Source: Enchytraeus crypticus
Lineage: Eukaryota > Annelida > Clitellata > Enchytraeida > Enchytraeidae
Direction of reading: 5' to 3'
Assembly: GCA_905160935.1 (NCBI GenBank)
Contig: CAJHZI010000656.1
Coordinates: 955,001 to 1,019,000 of the forward strand
Length of the DNA: 64,000 nucleotides
The position numbers were made by a program, and so were the translations under genes. Position 1 is the stretch's first letter. Every line of letters starts with the position of its first letter. A model generated the notes under the pieces. The model was given only the letters and a program-made list of their open reading frames with translations, did no database searches and was not told where the DNA came from. Positions 14,959 to 26,000 of this stretch are shown here, in pieces.

Positions 14959-15637
14959 GTAATGCATAGCATGTGTGAAGCTCAAATCAGACGATAAGTT
15001 ACAAACTTGCCCGATTATCTATCAATCAAATGTATTGCCGGATTCCGGAGTGTGAATGTATATGATTAGACAATTCCTTAGAGCCTAATGCATAACCAAT
15101 TAGTCCCGTTAGCAAATTATATAGATACATTTTATTTTCACGAAAACACAATGCAAGTATACAATATGCAAAAAGCAACATGAAAAAAGGACATACAGGC
15201 TCAACGGCTTTAACATATGCTCATCATGGATACATGTAAAGTTTAAAAACAATTCAGAGTACACGTTTGCATATTAGAGTACACGTATGCAAAATTCGAT
15301 TAATAAAAAACAAAAATATTTGTCTATAAATAATACATGAATGCTAATACAAAATTAATAATAAATAGTATGTATTAATAATTCATACAAAATTGCTAAT
15401 ATTAAGCGTCTAGTTAACTTGTACATTATTTCTGCTCGGACACAAACAGTTTCTAGAAAGTATCGGTAAAAGCTATAAAAGCCCTTGCTTCATATGATGA
15501 ACATGTCAACAAGCATTATTTACAATTTCTCAGTTTAACAACAGAATTAGTCCTCCACTGATTTTGAAACTAAAAATTTATTAAAATTTACATTGAAACG
15601 CTTTCGTTTAAATGCTTTTACCTTATTTGATATAAAT

Positions 15638-15676
<39 letters not shown>

Positions 15677-18600
15677 GTGCACTATCTACTGGCAGGTCCA
15701 TGGTATGTAACGCCTACACTCGTCTCTATCTTCCGCTTTTCTCTTCATGTACACATATGAGTGGGTCTTTAAATCATCTAACATATCTAATCTCAGCCTG
15801 TCTCTGCCTCTATTTACTTCCATTCTACCTTCTATGATCTCTTTTAATAAAAGGTAGAATGGCAGGAAATAAAGGCAGAGGCAGGCAATAATAATATATT
15901 ATAATGTAAAGAATTCCATGGCTCACAAATTCTATGAGCAAAGTAGTGCTTTCTTACAAAGATTCTTGTGACGTCAATCTTGAGTTTAAATGAAGTTCCA
16001 CAAGATTTTCGAGTTGACAGTGGTGTAAAGCTGAAATCATCGAGAGAGCCAGTTATAAAACCATTTAATAGTTTGTAGCAAAAAGTTAAATCAAACTAGA
16101 GTCTAGGGATTCTCTTGGTGTAATGTCTCTGAACAGACTCAAGCAATACATTATCATAGACTGTGTAAGGAGTCAAACGGGTGAGCAATATTCTAGGAGT
16201 GGTAAAATGTATGATCTTATATATAAGTATGAATCAAGTATTTAGTTTCTCTAGTTAAAAGGACTAGGAATAGTAGTACTACTCGCTGCTTTGCAGTAGC
16301 GACAATCTTCGCATTTCCAAAGAAAACATTAACTTAGAATCAATTCTAACTCCCAGATCCCGGACTTGCTCAACAGTGTTGCAACAGTTCTATCAAGTGT
16401 TTTAATAGTGTTCTCACCAGTGCTATCAAGCGTTTCAATAGTGTTCTCAACAGTACAATCAAGGAATTAGGGTTGAGCACTGAAGGACTCCGTCCCCAAG
16501 TATGAGGTGGTTGGTATTTGCTTTTCTCTCATAAGTTAATACATAAATATTTTTAAAATTAGGCCTACATAAATACATTTTTGGTTTCAACAATTCTAGT
16601 TTCTCTAGAGATACAAATATATTAGTTTATATAAACGTCTAAAATGTCTTTTTTAGTTTTTCAAACTGAATTTTCAATAATCTAATTACAAGAAATTTTC
16701 GTTAGTTTACTAGTTTTTACTGCTTCCCATTACATTTAGGACAATAATTATTCTTTGTCAACTGATAGATTTACACGCACAGAAACACTCGATCAGTCAA
16801 CTACGAAATCTTTCGTTAGAGATAGAGGCGTTATTCAGGTGTACTAAAAAGTGCCTGATAATCTAAATACAAATTATGCTCTCTGTATCGTACTGTTTAC
16901 TGCTTGCAGCACCTGTTTAAAAAGCCGTCAAATGATCGTTGCGTTAATATAGAGAATAACTTCCGGATCAATTCAGCAATGGCACTTTTCCAGTAGACAC
17001 ATATTGATAAATCCTTCCTGCAATTTATATTATTCCGTTAGCATATTTGCTATATCTTGAACAGAATTAAGGCTGAAAAACAACAAATAAAGCCGTTTTA
17101 TTGGGTTCAACGCCGATACATTATTAATCTAATTGTAAAGAACGTATCAATGAAAGTAACTTAATTCATTTAGTATTGCTAGTTGTACGATAAGGCATAG
17201 AAATATATCATATAAGGAAAAGGCAACATAGGAAATAAAAAGAACTAGATGGGTCATGTACTGAGAGGGGCTGATTTGCTGAAAGAGGTATTGAGTGAAG
17301 AATGGAAAGAAAGAAGGTTAGAGGAAGACCGAGACTTGGGATGTTGGATGATTTGATAATTACTTCATATGTTGATATGAAGAAAAAGGCAGAGGATAGA
17401 TATATGTAGAAGAGTTACATGCCATGGACCTGCCAATAGGTAGTACACTAAGAGAGGAGAGTATTACCAATTTGAACTTAGATTTATTTCATTTGTTTTG
17501 CTATTCAAAACATGTATATAATTAGCATATTTCAAATCACAATTCTAGTATCTTCTATAAGATATTGGAGAAGCACAATTCAAGCATTCTTTAGTTAGCA
17601 CAAGAGACTAGAGAGGCATTATTTAGTCTAAGATAGAGATTCATTCTCTAAAATGAGTTAAGTAATCTATAACAGACGCCAATTATTTGATCGCTTTTTA
17701 TATACAATATGCTAAAAGCTACAAACTATGTTGGTAAAGGAATATCTTTTGGATGGACTGAAGTTCTAATGAATGGATGAATTGGATGAAATGAGCTTCT
17801 AGGTCGAAAGAGAGTTGTAAAGAGTGCCTGAAACCACACAATGCGTAGAAAAGTACATTTGGGTAAATATTTTGGCAGTACACAAGAGAGATACAGGAAT
17901 ATCAGTTGATATCACATCTACATGTATAGATAATATAGCAGTAGACACTAGACACTGAGTCATCCAATGTTAGCTTCAATGGCTTGTTCACAGCATTTAT
18001 GAAGTAGGCACTTGGAGAAAGAGGGGGTGGCGAAGCCAGCAAACAAGGCCAGGAGGTGAAATTTCATTGCGCTTAAATAATTTGCCAATAGGCCCTATGT
18101 GTCAGAAAAAAGCAGAAATGATAAATTTAAATATTTAAAATCCACAATAGATTTCGTATAAAAATAGAAATCAACTTCAATTTTAGTTTGTCAAAGTTTA
18201 ATTTGTAGTGTATATCACTGACTTATATTAGATTATATAGGCTTCACATGTACATCATATAAAACTTAAAAGACAACGAAAATTTCGTTAAATGCCCAAA
18301 CATTCATTCAAAATATCTAATAATTGGTGGGAATCACAGCCCGTATATCCCCATCTTTCTCACTGGCCCATTGCTAAAGTGCTCCACCCAGCTATCGAGT
18401 GAAGTTTATGATTACAAAGTTCTGAGTAATGTAATCGACTTCAAACACAATGTAGACTTGTCAATTACCACTCACTTTCCTCAATACTACTTCCGTTAAC
18501 TTTTGTCGTCAATTAAAATAATAAACAATGACAGCAATTCCGTCAAAAAATCAGCAGAACATTACAAAAATATCCAAACTGGACTAATTAGCTTTGCTGC

Positions 18601-21205
18601 ATTGTATTCTCATTATCATGTTTCACATTTATAATTCACAATATCTGGAAATTTGTGCCTCCAGATCATTACATATTTTTGGGTATATCGGATAGTAACG
18701 AGTCGTGGTACTCTTTATATCGACTCTGATGAACACAATGAACAAAAGAAGTCTGTACCTCTTTAAATGGTACTCTTACTAATAATAATTAGATGTATTA
18801 ATGTATTTTAACATTCTCTACTAATCAAAATTAACAAAATCAGGAAGAGAGTGAAAGAGGATCTGTCAGTTATAAATACAGTTTATCAGGCCTAAAATTA
18901 ATTCTCTCTTTAAAAGATCCAACGTAATTTTCGATTAGATTTCTGCACCACAATGAGATTAAAGCGACATACAATGAGACATACAATGCCATGCATTATA
19001 AAATTATACGTAATAAGATCCAAGCGCATTGAAAATAGGGCTTCCGTTAACAGCAAACCTCCTAGCCCATGTTTCATAAATATATCTCACAACGATGATG
19101 TTAAATACTCTCATCCCCAGAGAGAGAGAGACAAAAAGTCTACGCTGTTATTTAAAAAAATGCGCGACAAAATGACAGTTCAAATAAATATGATATAACG
19201 ATCATATATTTATTTTGTAAACACTTTAAAGCTAAACCTAGTTCCAATATCCGTACAACAATATTACTGACAGTGACAACCGTTCAGCTGAGATTCCAAC
19301 CGATAGGCTTTTACTTAGCAGACAACAATATACTTAGTCATTCAGCCAGTACAAGAATCGCCTAATGAAATTACTCAATAGTACGTAGGATACGAAAACT
19401 GCTACTTCTTCTATAAGAGGAAAAGGGTGGTTATTAAAATTGGCAATCATCAGATAGTGGGATGATACACAAATTTTGCAAACCTGTACTTAACTGCCGT
19501 CCTAGTTAGACCAAATCCTGAAACCCCACAAGTTGTGGATCTTCTATGTGAAGTTGAGATAACTTTGTTTAAAATCGCGTCTCTTAAGTTGAGAATAATA
19601 ATAGACAAATTTTACTAAAATCATTTTGATTACCATGAATCTATTTCGATCTTTTTGACATGCCTTTGAGAATTAGAACTTCTCCTCAGTATTACACAGA
19701 TTTGTCTATACATTTCTTAACTATACACTCACACTACCCACTCTTGATCTTTACAAAATCTTTTAGTTAAGGGAATCCAGAGCACTGTACAAGAGAAGTC
19801 ACTCCGTGCCTTATGTTTTATGATTCACCGATCAGCTGATCGTATGGAAGCATCCGCCTTCTTTCTCAGCTCTGTGTGCATACATTGCCTTTGCGTTTAT
19901 TATGACGAAGTGTTTCTTGCGGAGCTAGCAGAGAGCTGAATCATGCATTCCAAAATAAACATTTCGTTGTTCACAGGACGTTAATAATCGTCTGGCTGAA
20001 TGATACCCGCAGAGGAATAATATTGCGAAATACTGCATAAAAACCTGATTCTTTTAACAGCCTCAATTTCAACACTGAATGTCATGTAATGCACGCATTT
20101 AGTTGTCCTTGTTTATTTTAAGCGATCTAGAAAGCGATCTAGAATGAATCAATGCATACATTGATTATGCTAATACGGTTGTGGTTTTGTAATTTGGCAG
20201 ATCGTTGTCAACTTGTACCTGTATAGAAGTGCATGTTCTTGCCAAAATTTAGTCATTAACAGTTATTTAAGTATAAAAGAAAAATGACACAATATTCAAA
20301 GGTCATAAATAGTTTTTAAAAAATCAACCACACTACTCAGTTTTTACAACAACAAAAAAGAAAGTAAAAAGTCAAGAAATCCGTCAGTATAATATAAAAT
20401 TTGCGAAACATAAAGCATGCATACAGAGTGAGTGTTATTGATACTGCTGACTCGAATTTACTTCTATCATTGATAAAGATAATATAATATCTGTAGACTA
20501 TTTCCAAATGGACTTTATTTATCTATTTTTGAATGCTTACGAACTATCTGTATATACCGCTTAGATATATAGCCAATAAAAAATAAAAAATGAGGCTTGC
20601 GTTTTTTCGAACTTTTAGATGTACTAAATAGAGATTATAAAAGCAAAGTAGCGCGGCTTCCCAACATTAATGACATCAGAATCAGTTCGGCTAGGAATCA
20701 AACATACAGGTCGTAGCATCCTGCGTAACAGTATAATATGTGCCACCAACCCGGTCATACCATAAGCACAAATACTTTTAAACCAGACAATTAGACTACT
20801 ACCGTTGTCGATGACAACAGTGAGCAGCACAATATGGCTTAGACTTCACGATATTATTTGCTCTAGAAAACTATGACTTTCGAAATATTTAAGTAAATCG
20901 TATATACCCAATTGTTACTTTATAATTGATAAATATCAGGTTTAACCGTTTCAGCTCCTGAGAAATTTTCTCTCTGTTTTCCTCGATATCTTCGCTAGTC
21001 GTCTCTTATGAAGAGGATCAATCGCTCGTGAAGCTGAAGACGGCGGCGTTAAACCCATTTCAAACAGCAATAAAATATTAACACTGTAAAAAGTAAAACC
21101 TGTCTCTAGGCGACGCATCATAGCTTCCAGCTGACCGGGGGACGAAGGCTGCCCGCAGACGAGGAGGAGCCACGCCTGGGGTCCGGACTTTCCTCCCATA
21201 TCCAT
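13..21205 (-). CDS. futsch (MAP1 family): MAP1/Futsch-family microtubule-associated protein, three coding exons
   Basis: The coding path joins 21205-21100, 10117-10016 and 7070-13, all with GT-AG borders and phase 1 junctions, giving 7266 nt and 2421 residues. Residues 1 to about 460 match the MAP1 heavy-chain N-terminus, a degenerate metallo-beta-lactamase-like fold: FNMLADGG lies near 250 and LLTHFDVDN near 280, the latter equivalent to LLTHIGDDN of vertebrate MAP1B. A Ser/Thr/Lys-rich basic stretch (about 465-730) is a likely microtubule-binding region. About 1,400 residues rich in Glu, Asp, Asn and His follow. The last 115 residues are the conserved MAP1 light-chain C-terminus ([25 protein letters not shown], terminal FKIEF). 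Family members bind microtubules and shape axons, dendrites and synapses. The stop codon is at 13-15, so the 3' UTR is off the window. Family assignment is firm; the choice between a Futsch and a MAP1A/B name is only orthology by inference. Confidence 0.93.
7071..10015 (-). other. Intron 2 of MAP1/Futsch
   Basis: About 2.9 kb of AT-rich sequence without a convincing exon. It includes a fragment related to the tRNA-like SINE near 9395-9455 and a weaker similar piece near 9135-9180. Nothing else was recognised. Confidence 0.75.
9395..9455 (-). mobile_element. SINE S1 head fragment
   Basis: CATCTTACCGACATCGCC is followed by CGTGGCGCG and GGGTTTTAGACCCACATG, resembling the complement of the S1 head and B-box region. 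Confidence 0.45.
10016..10117 (-). CDS. MAP1/Futsch exon 2
   Basis: This 102-nt exon lies between acceptor TTTTAG|ATCTCC and donor GAAA|GTTTGT. It encodes [10 protein letters not shown], then [20 protein letters not shown], which aligns with the MAP1 segment GIRSWDTNLIECNLDQELK. Both borders are phase 1 and rebuild sensible codons with the neighbouring exons (G|AT to Asp, A|CT to Thr). A stronger-looking GTATAC four bases downstream would give the wrong phase. Confidence 0.85.
10625..10770 (+). mobile_element. tRNA-derived SINE (family S1)
   Basis: Contains an RNA polymerase III B-box-like GGTTCAAATCC (10690-10700) in a tRNA-like head (GTGGCGACGTCGGTGAGATA), then a tail with GTCACTGACATCGCTTCC and GAGGAAACTGACGTTAA. 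At least five other copies occur in this window. Confidence 0.8.
11440..11500 (+). mobile_element. SINE family S3, 3' end only
   Basis: TATACCGACCCTGGTTAAAC, then TGGGATTCAAGGGAGGATGA and (TGA)n, match the last 60 nt of the longer S3 copies. Confidence 0.65.
12036..12085. repeat. Overlapping inverted repeats (two alternative hairpins)
   Basis: Hairpin A pairs GTCGACTGACACAA (12036-12049) with TTGTGTCAGTCGAC (12060-12073). Hairpin B pairs TTTCCAACTTGTGTC (12052-12066) with GACACAAGTTGGAAA (12071-12085), with a 4-nt loop. The arms overlap. Confidence 0.9.
12446..12482. repeat. (CT)n microsatellite
   Basis: TCTCTCTTTCTCTCTCTCTC and continuation. No LINE end is clear beside it. Confidence 0.92.
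14838..14954. repeat. (TA)n microsatellite
   Basis: Two long TA runs separated by about 30 nt containing ACATGTATATAATATT. Confidence 0.95.
15640..15895 (-). mobile_element. LINE 3' end with (CT)n on plus strand
   Basis: A (CT)n run at 15640-15674 is followed by the reverse complement of the conserved LINE end (GTGCACTATC...GGCAGGTCCATGG), then the complement of the YVPWTCQ, HSYVE and GRGRPRL-like coding. It ends near an inverted partial repeat around 15835-15895. Confidence 0.75.
16385..16464. repeat. 33-nt tandem repeat, about 2.4 units
   Basis: Units start at 16385, 16418 and 16451 with CAGTTCTATCAAG, CAGTGCTATCAAG and CAGTACAATCAAG, each containing AATAGTGTTCTCA where complete. Confidence 0.82.
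17245..17462 (+). mobile_element. LINE 3' end, short copy
   Basis: The plus strand contains the [12 protein letters not shown]-like stretch, [12 protein letters not shown] and the end CATGCCATGGACCTGCCAAT, with a GAGAGGAGA tail. Same family as 47890-48360 but 5'-truncated and diverged. Confidence 0.72.
20625..20830 (-). mobile_element. Repeat family S5 (contains GTTGTCGTGGACAAC-like core)
   Basis: The minus strand reads ACTGTTGTCATCGACAACGG, then TAGTAGTCTAATTGT, and later GTTTGATTCCTAGCC, a possible B-box-like motif. The same core occurs at 61085-61140 and 63465-63645. A related body occurs at 29640-29745. Confidence 0.55.
21100..21205 (-). CDS. MAP1/Futsch exon 1 with start codon
   Basis: This exon encodes 35 residues beginning [18 protein letters not shown] and ending RRLET, then one base of a split codon before the donor ACAG|GTTTTA. 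It aligns with the vertebrate MAP1B segment around FYLLVVVGE and RRAIGNIELG. The ATG at 21205 is chosen because an in-frame TGA lies about 40 nt upstream with no other ATG between. Phase 1 matches exon 2. A 5' UTR intron cannot be excluded, because a CTAG lies just upstream of the ATG. Confidence 0.82.
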
Positions 21206-21507
21206 CCTGTCTACTAGGATTCCCGAATGCAGAAAGTTAATTCAGAATCCGAATTCCTTCTGTAAAGTACTTTTACTCAGTTCGTTATTATATTTCTAGA
21301 CGTGTTAAAACAAAATGTCTTGCTAAATTAAGTAGCAAAGAAATTGAATGAATATTTGTAAATAATATATTATCTGAACACGAGTATGCCCGTAGTTCTA
21401 GCACGCACCAACTGAGCTGAGTCAGACTGTGAACGAAAGTTAGTCTGCAAGAGATAATTGGAAGCATGCAGGACTGCAGCGCTACACAATAGGGCAGCGG
21501 TGAGTAC

Positions 21508-21860
21508 AGAGGTCCTGGTGCAGATACACATACAAAAACGTCCACCCACACATACACTCACACGAAGAGGTCCTGGTGCAGATACATATGTACACACGTC
21601 CACACAAACATACATACACACACACACGCAAGGACCTCCTGTTGCTGATATACACACGTCCACACACACATACATACACACACACGTACAGGTCCTGGTG
21701 CTGATATACACACGTGTGCACGCATATATGCACACACACCCGTACAGTCCTAGAACAGATTTATAGACATGCACAGGTAAACATATCAATGTCCTACTGA
21801 GGATATACACATGTGAACATGGAATAGGCATATATACGGCCCTAGTGCATACACAAACAT
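21508..21860. repeat. CA-rich minisatellite, unit about 58 nt
   Basis: Units begin AGGTCCTGGTGCAGATACA near 21510, 21568, 21631 (diverged), 21690 and 21745, with weaker ones after. Each contains ACACGTCCACACACACATAC-type sequence. It lies about 300 nt upstream of the MAP1/Futsch start codon. Confidence 0.82.
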
Positions 21861-22431
21861 AATACACACACATGCACTTACACATACACACAAATACTTA
21901 TATGTTCTGGTATGTGCACTGCATACTTTATACATGCATAAAATCCGGTCCAATAACTCTTAATACAACTAATCAACTGCACTAATTAATCTCGCATAAG
22001 TACACACACTCACAAGGCGTGCACACATGCTGTAGGCCTACTACGTTTACATATATTTGTACACGCAAATGCTGCTATGACAACAGCAGCGGCAGCTCTG
22101 GATGTTATCATCGGATGAGTAATCGGATTAGTAATCATAGGATCAGCGCCCGCTGTGCTGCAGGCCGAGAACTTATAACAAATAGTAATAACAGTAATGA
22201 GCCGGGTGCATTTTTAATTGTTAGGTTGGTCTACCTGTATATTATTTAGTATTTACATATTATTTCTTCTTAGCGAAATGGCGCAGGTTTTTAATTAAAC
22301 AAGAAAGAGTCACGACAATATAATAACATAAAATAAGGCAGTACTTACCAAATTCATAAAATACAACAAATATCAATTAGCTTAAATTGAATATACTCAT
22401 AAAAATAAACTGTTTTATTAGCATATATGTT

Positions 22432-22555
22432 TTGCAGATCTCAGTTCGGGTGAATTGATTTATAGTAATGTGTGCTGTGAAGACGTCCCTGACATCATCC
22501 TTGGATGAGGAAAAGGACATTATACCTTTAATAATAATATTATTATTATTAGTAG
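22432..22555 (+). mobile_element. SINE family S2 with ATT-rich tail
   Basis: Shows GCAGATCTCAGTTCGGGTGA, then GTGTGCTGTGAAGACGTCCC, TGACATCATCC and GATGAGGAAAAGGACATTAT, with an (ATT)n tail. Matches copies at 41160-41395 and 58715-58930. Confidence 0.75.
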
Positions 22556-23769
22556 TAATATAATAATAATAATAATTATTATTATTATTGTATTATATTA
22601 GTGTTCTCAGAAGATCAGTAAATAATTTTAGAAATGTGATATTGATGGAATTATTAGGTCTAAGGGTGAGAAATCAAGATGGGAGGGGTGAAAACCAAAC
22701 ATCTTATCTTGTTTTACACAAATATCTTAGTTAACCACTTAAGCCCGATGATTTCTTTTAAATTAATGAAAATTTCGCCAAGGATAATTATTTCATTGTG
22801 ATCAATTTGTTTTTAATTTTCATCAAGTTTCGATTTTTGTAAAATCTAAAATCAATTCAGGAATTTAACCAGAATCACACACGCATTCTAGAGTCGTTAA
22901 GTGTTAGCGTGTGCGACTGTGCGTGATGATAATTCTGTCTTTTGTGAGTTACCTATATACTGTATATGTAATTGATATATTAAACAATTCAATGTACAAG
23001 TCTGTGCTCTATATTTTAGGCCTCCGTTGAATTAGAATGCTGCCAGTGATATTATATAATCTTTCTTAGTCAGATGTTATGTAAGTTTGTTTATAACATT
23101 AAATTCTCAATAAACTGCCGTTCGCTAAATATCGTTATTTTAAAACATATTTCATTATAATTTGTTGACATAACATTGTATTGATGATTTCTAAAAAGAG
23201 TTAAACTTGACAGATTTAGGCCTACATGTACTTCGGTCAACATATATCATTTTGAATTTTGCAATAAATATTTAAATATATTTGTGCTTTTGCTCTAACC
23301 AGGTGTATATTTTTATAAAAGTGTCAAGCAAAACAATATTAATAAAAAACTGAAGAAAACAATGCGAAAAATTGTAATAACCATGTTCTACTATATGTTA
23401 TGAGCTATACGTTAACGTAGTATACTGCATGTATATGTTAACAACAGTTTGTTAACGGCATAGGTTTCATACGTGTATGAAACTTAAGTTAACCATAACT
23501 TATGCAGTACTATTGAAAGAGAGTGAAGGCATACATAGGTACAGTATACAGAGCGAAATTAAAGATGATATTTCTCTATTTTAGGGGAAGGGGAGGGAGG
23601 AGCAGGCCTCACATTTAGGCGGGTATTGCTCACGATATACCTATTACTACCGGATTGATCATCTAGTATTGAAAAAAATCATTTAACCTAAACTGTCTTA
23701 ATGTTATTGTTGCATGAATGCAGCAAAAATTTAATACAGCGCCTGTGAAATTTATCACAGCAGTGAAAA

Positions 23770-24003
23770 CTGCTTGAGAGCAGGCACTGCTTTCACTTCT
23801 CTAAAGCAGTTTTTATTGCTCGAGAGCAGGCGCTGTTTTCACTGCTCTAAAGTAGTTTTTACTGCTTGAGAGAAAGCACTGTTTTCACTGCTCTAAAGCA
23901 GTTTTTACTGTTTGAGAGTGTTTTTTTATAGATTGTTTCTTTGAAGCGCTATTTTCACTGCTCTAAAGCAGTAAAACTGCTTTAGAGCAGGCGCAGTTTT
24001 TTG
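23770..24003. repeat. 46-nt tandem repeat with complementary ends
   Basis: Units start at 23770, 23816, 23862 and 23908, each beginning CTGCTTGAGAGCAGG (or near) and containing TCACTGCTCTAAAGCAGTTT. The fourth unit carries an insertion of about 23 nt. A last partial unit (from 23977) begins CTGCTTTAGAGCAGG, so adjoining segments are complementary (CTGCTTTAGAGCAG is its own reverse complement). Confidence 0.88.
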
Positions 24004-25089
24004 CTCGCAGACTGCGGAGGGACTGGAATGACTCATCCGAGACAGACTAGACTGATTCCAGACAGACTCGAGATGTCTGCATGCCACTCGTTAGCATGGA
24101 CCTGAATATTGTAACGAGACAGTGAAATTGAGACAGAATAGGTATGCAATTGTAAGCTTCATTTCATTCAGTAAATTGAGCAATTTTTACCTCTCGATCG
24201 ATCCGTTTATGTAGATTTGAATCAAAAATATTACATTTTCATTCGGTTGGCCATTTAAAAAACCAAATGATCAAGCAGTCAACTGTTAATTGCATGAAAC
24301 TAAGCGATAGTTTAACATACTCATTGACAGTGACCTATGGATCGCCCAATTCAGAGTTTTAACAAGGTTTAATGTAGCGGCTAAACACAATCTACGGCAG
24401 TGACTACTCAAGTTATGAAATTGTGTTTTGACAGCAGCAAGTAGAAAGATTTGAGCGTACATTTCAATGTACTGGACTCTAGCCATATATCGATGCATTG
24501 TGGCGAGAGAGGGAGTTAATCTCGCATACTGATGAAGCATAATATTATTTAACACGATAAATAGAGTCGAGGCAAAATAAAAGCTCTTTCTGCAAGGGAG
24601 ATATATCTAATGGGCAGTATCGGTAATATCGCATGATGCCCCTGATGCCACTGCGGCTAGATAATTCATGGGCCTACTTGTTGAAATCAATCTCCTAGTT
24701 TTGAGTCCGAGAAAATTTTGTAAGAGTCCCACCCAATAATAATGTAAATATTTATGTATTAAATCTCGAAAAATACAGGGGTAGCTTCTTTGTTGTATCA
24801 GTGCTACTGAAGAACAGACCAACAGTAAACTACAGGAGACGTAAGAGGCCGATAAGCAAGAGCTGAAGGAGGCAACGGGAGCTGCATCAGAATCAATATT
24901 AAATTTACTATGCCATAGGATACGTAAATATGTGGATAAGATTAATGGTGTGCACGGATATTAACTTGATGATAAACGGAGTGCTCTTTCCCACGTGGCA
25001 GAACTCTACAAATAGAAAGCATGTAGTAGAATGCAACTGAAAACCAAAAATTAAGAATCTTTCAGGAATCAGAATTATTTCTAAAATCT

Positions 25090-25155
25090 CGCTCTCTCTC
25101 TATACCTCTCTCTCTCTCTCTTTCCTCTCTCTCTCTCACTCTCTCTCTCGCTCTA
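25090..25155. repeat. (CT)n-rich tract
   Basis: Interrupted CT repeats beside the decayed LINE. Confidence 0.9.
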
Positions 25156-25199
25156 GCTCCCTTTAAAATATGGATTGTGTGCAAAGTTAGTCGGAATCA

Positions 25200-26000
25200 T
25201 TAGGAAGTAGTAGAGAACATAATACATTTGATTAGATGGAGAAGAAACTGTGTGCCAGTTCAAGATAGAAACGGGACTCAGACAAGGATGCGTTCTGTCT
25301 CCAATCCTGTTCAACATATATTGGACAATATATGTTGAACATCTGGACATATATTGAGACATCTGGAAAAGCATCAGTGGGGTGGGAAATCTAAACCTCA
25401 AAATACTGAAGATGTTGAATATGCTGACGATGCCTGCCTCATTGCAGAGAGTCTAGTATGAATGTTGGAGCTATTGGAGGTAATGGTTGAAGGAAGTGGA
25501 AAATTTGAATCGAGAATAAATCATAGTCAACTAAATTGATGACAGTAACAAAGAATGAAAAAGTTTTCAAAACAGTTAAACATCAGGTACAGGAGATTGG
25601 AATTGTAAACAACTTTGTTTATCTCGAGAGTGAAATGAAAGCAGAAGGAGGGTCAGAATCAGAAATTAAAAGAATAATTGCTCTAGCAGGAGCAACATTT
25701 AGTAAGTTGCAGAAAATCATGAGAAGGCACAATGTTACAAAGTTGAACTTGAGATTAAACGAGACTAAAAGAGAAACCCTCGAAAGATATTTCACTGAAA
25801 ACAGATGGTAAAAGAACAGTGTGAAGACATTAAAGAAGATGAAAGGACTGCCTCGAAGAGGACCTGAAGGCTGCTGGCATTAGAATTTATCGGAGAATAG
25901 AAGGAATAAAAAGAATGAACAGCGAGGAATTTGCGAAGAGTTTAGTCTTGTGGAGGAACATCATATAGAAATCTTCACTGGAACCAGCCCTAGGATGATC
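25200..26000 (+). mobile_element. Decayed LINE with reverse-transcriptase motifs
   Basis: Plus-strand fragments read IETGLRQGCVLSPILFNIY, YADDACLIAES, and a downstream stretch VFKTVKHQVQEIGIVNNFVY with AGATFSKLQKIMRRHNVTK. These are RTE-type LINE reverse-transcriptase motifs in the right order. Stops and frameshifts interrupt it. A CT-rich tract (25090-25155) lies just to its left. Confidence 0.82.

Larger units (their letters stand above)
10118..21099 (-). other. Intron 1 of MAP1/Futsch (about 11 kb)
   Basis: A long intron between the start exon and exon 2. It contains a tRNA-like SINE (10625-10770), a GAT-tailed SINE end (11445-11500), an inverted repeat (12036-12085), (CT)n tracts, LINE 3' ends (15640-15895 and 17245-17462), a (TA)n block (14838-14954), a 33-nt tandem repeat (16385-16464) and a repeat copy at 20625-20830. 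A GC-richer block at 13360-13670 is unexplained. No other gene was recognised. Confidence 0.7.

Noticed and set aside
14742-14997. Tyr/Ile repeat proteins on both strands
   Set aside because: They are translations of (TA)n microsatellite.
21370-21891. Cys/Val-rich 173-residue protein on the minus strand
   Set aside because: Translation of the CA-rich minisatellite in an open frame; all frames on both strands are open there, and no family features are seen.
23770-24003. CRISPR-like array
   Set aside because: Units are contiguous with no unique spacers, and the genome is animal.
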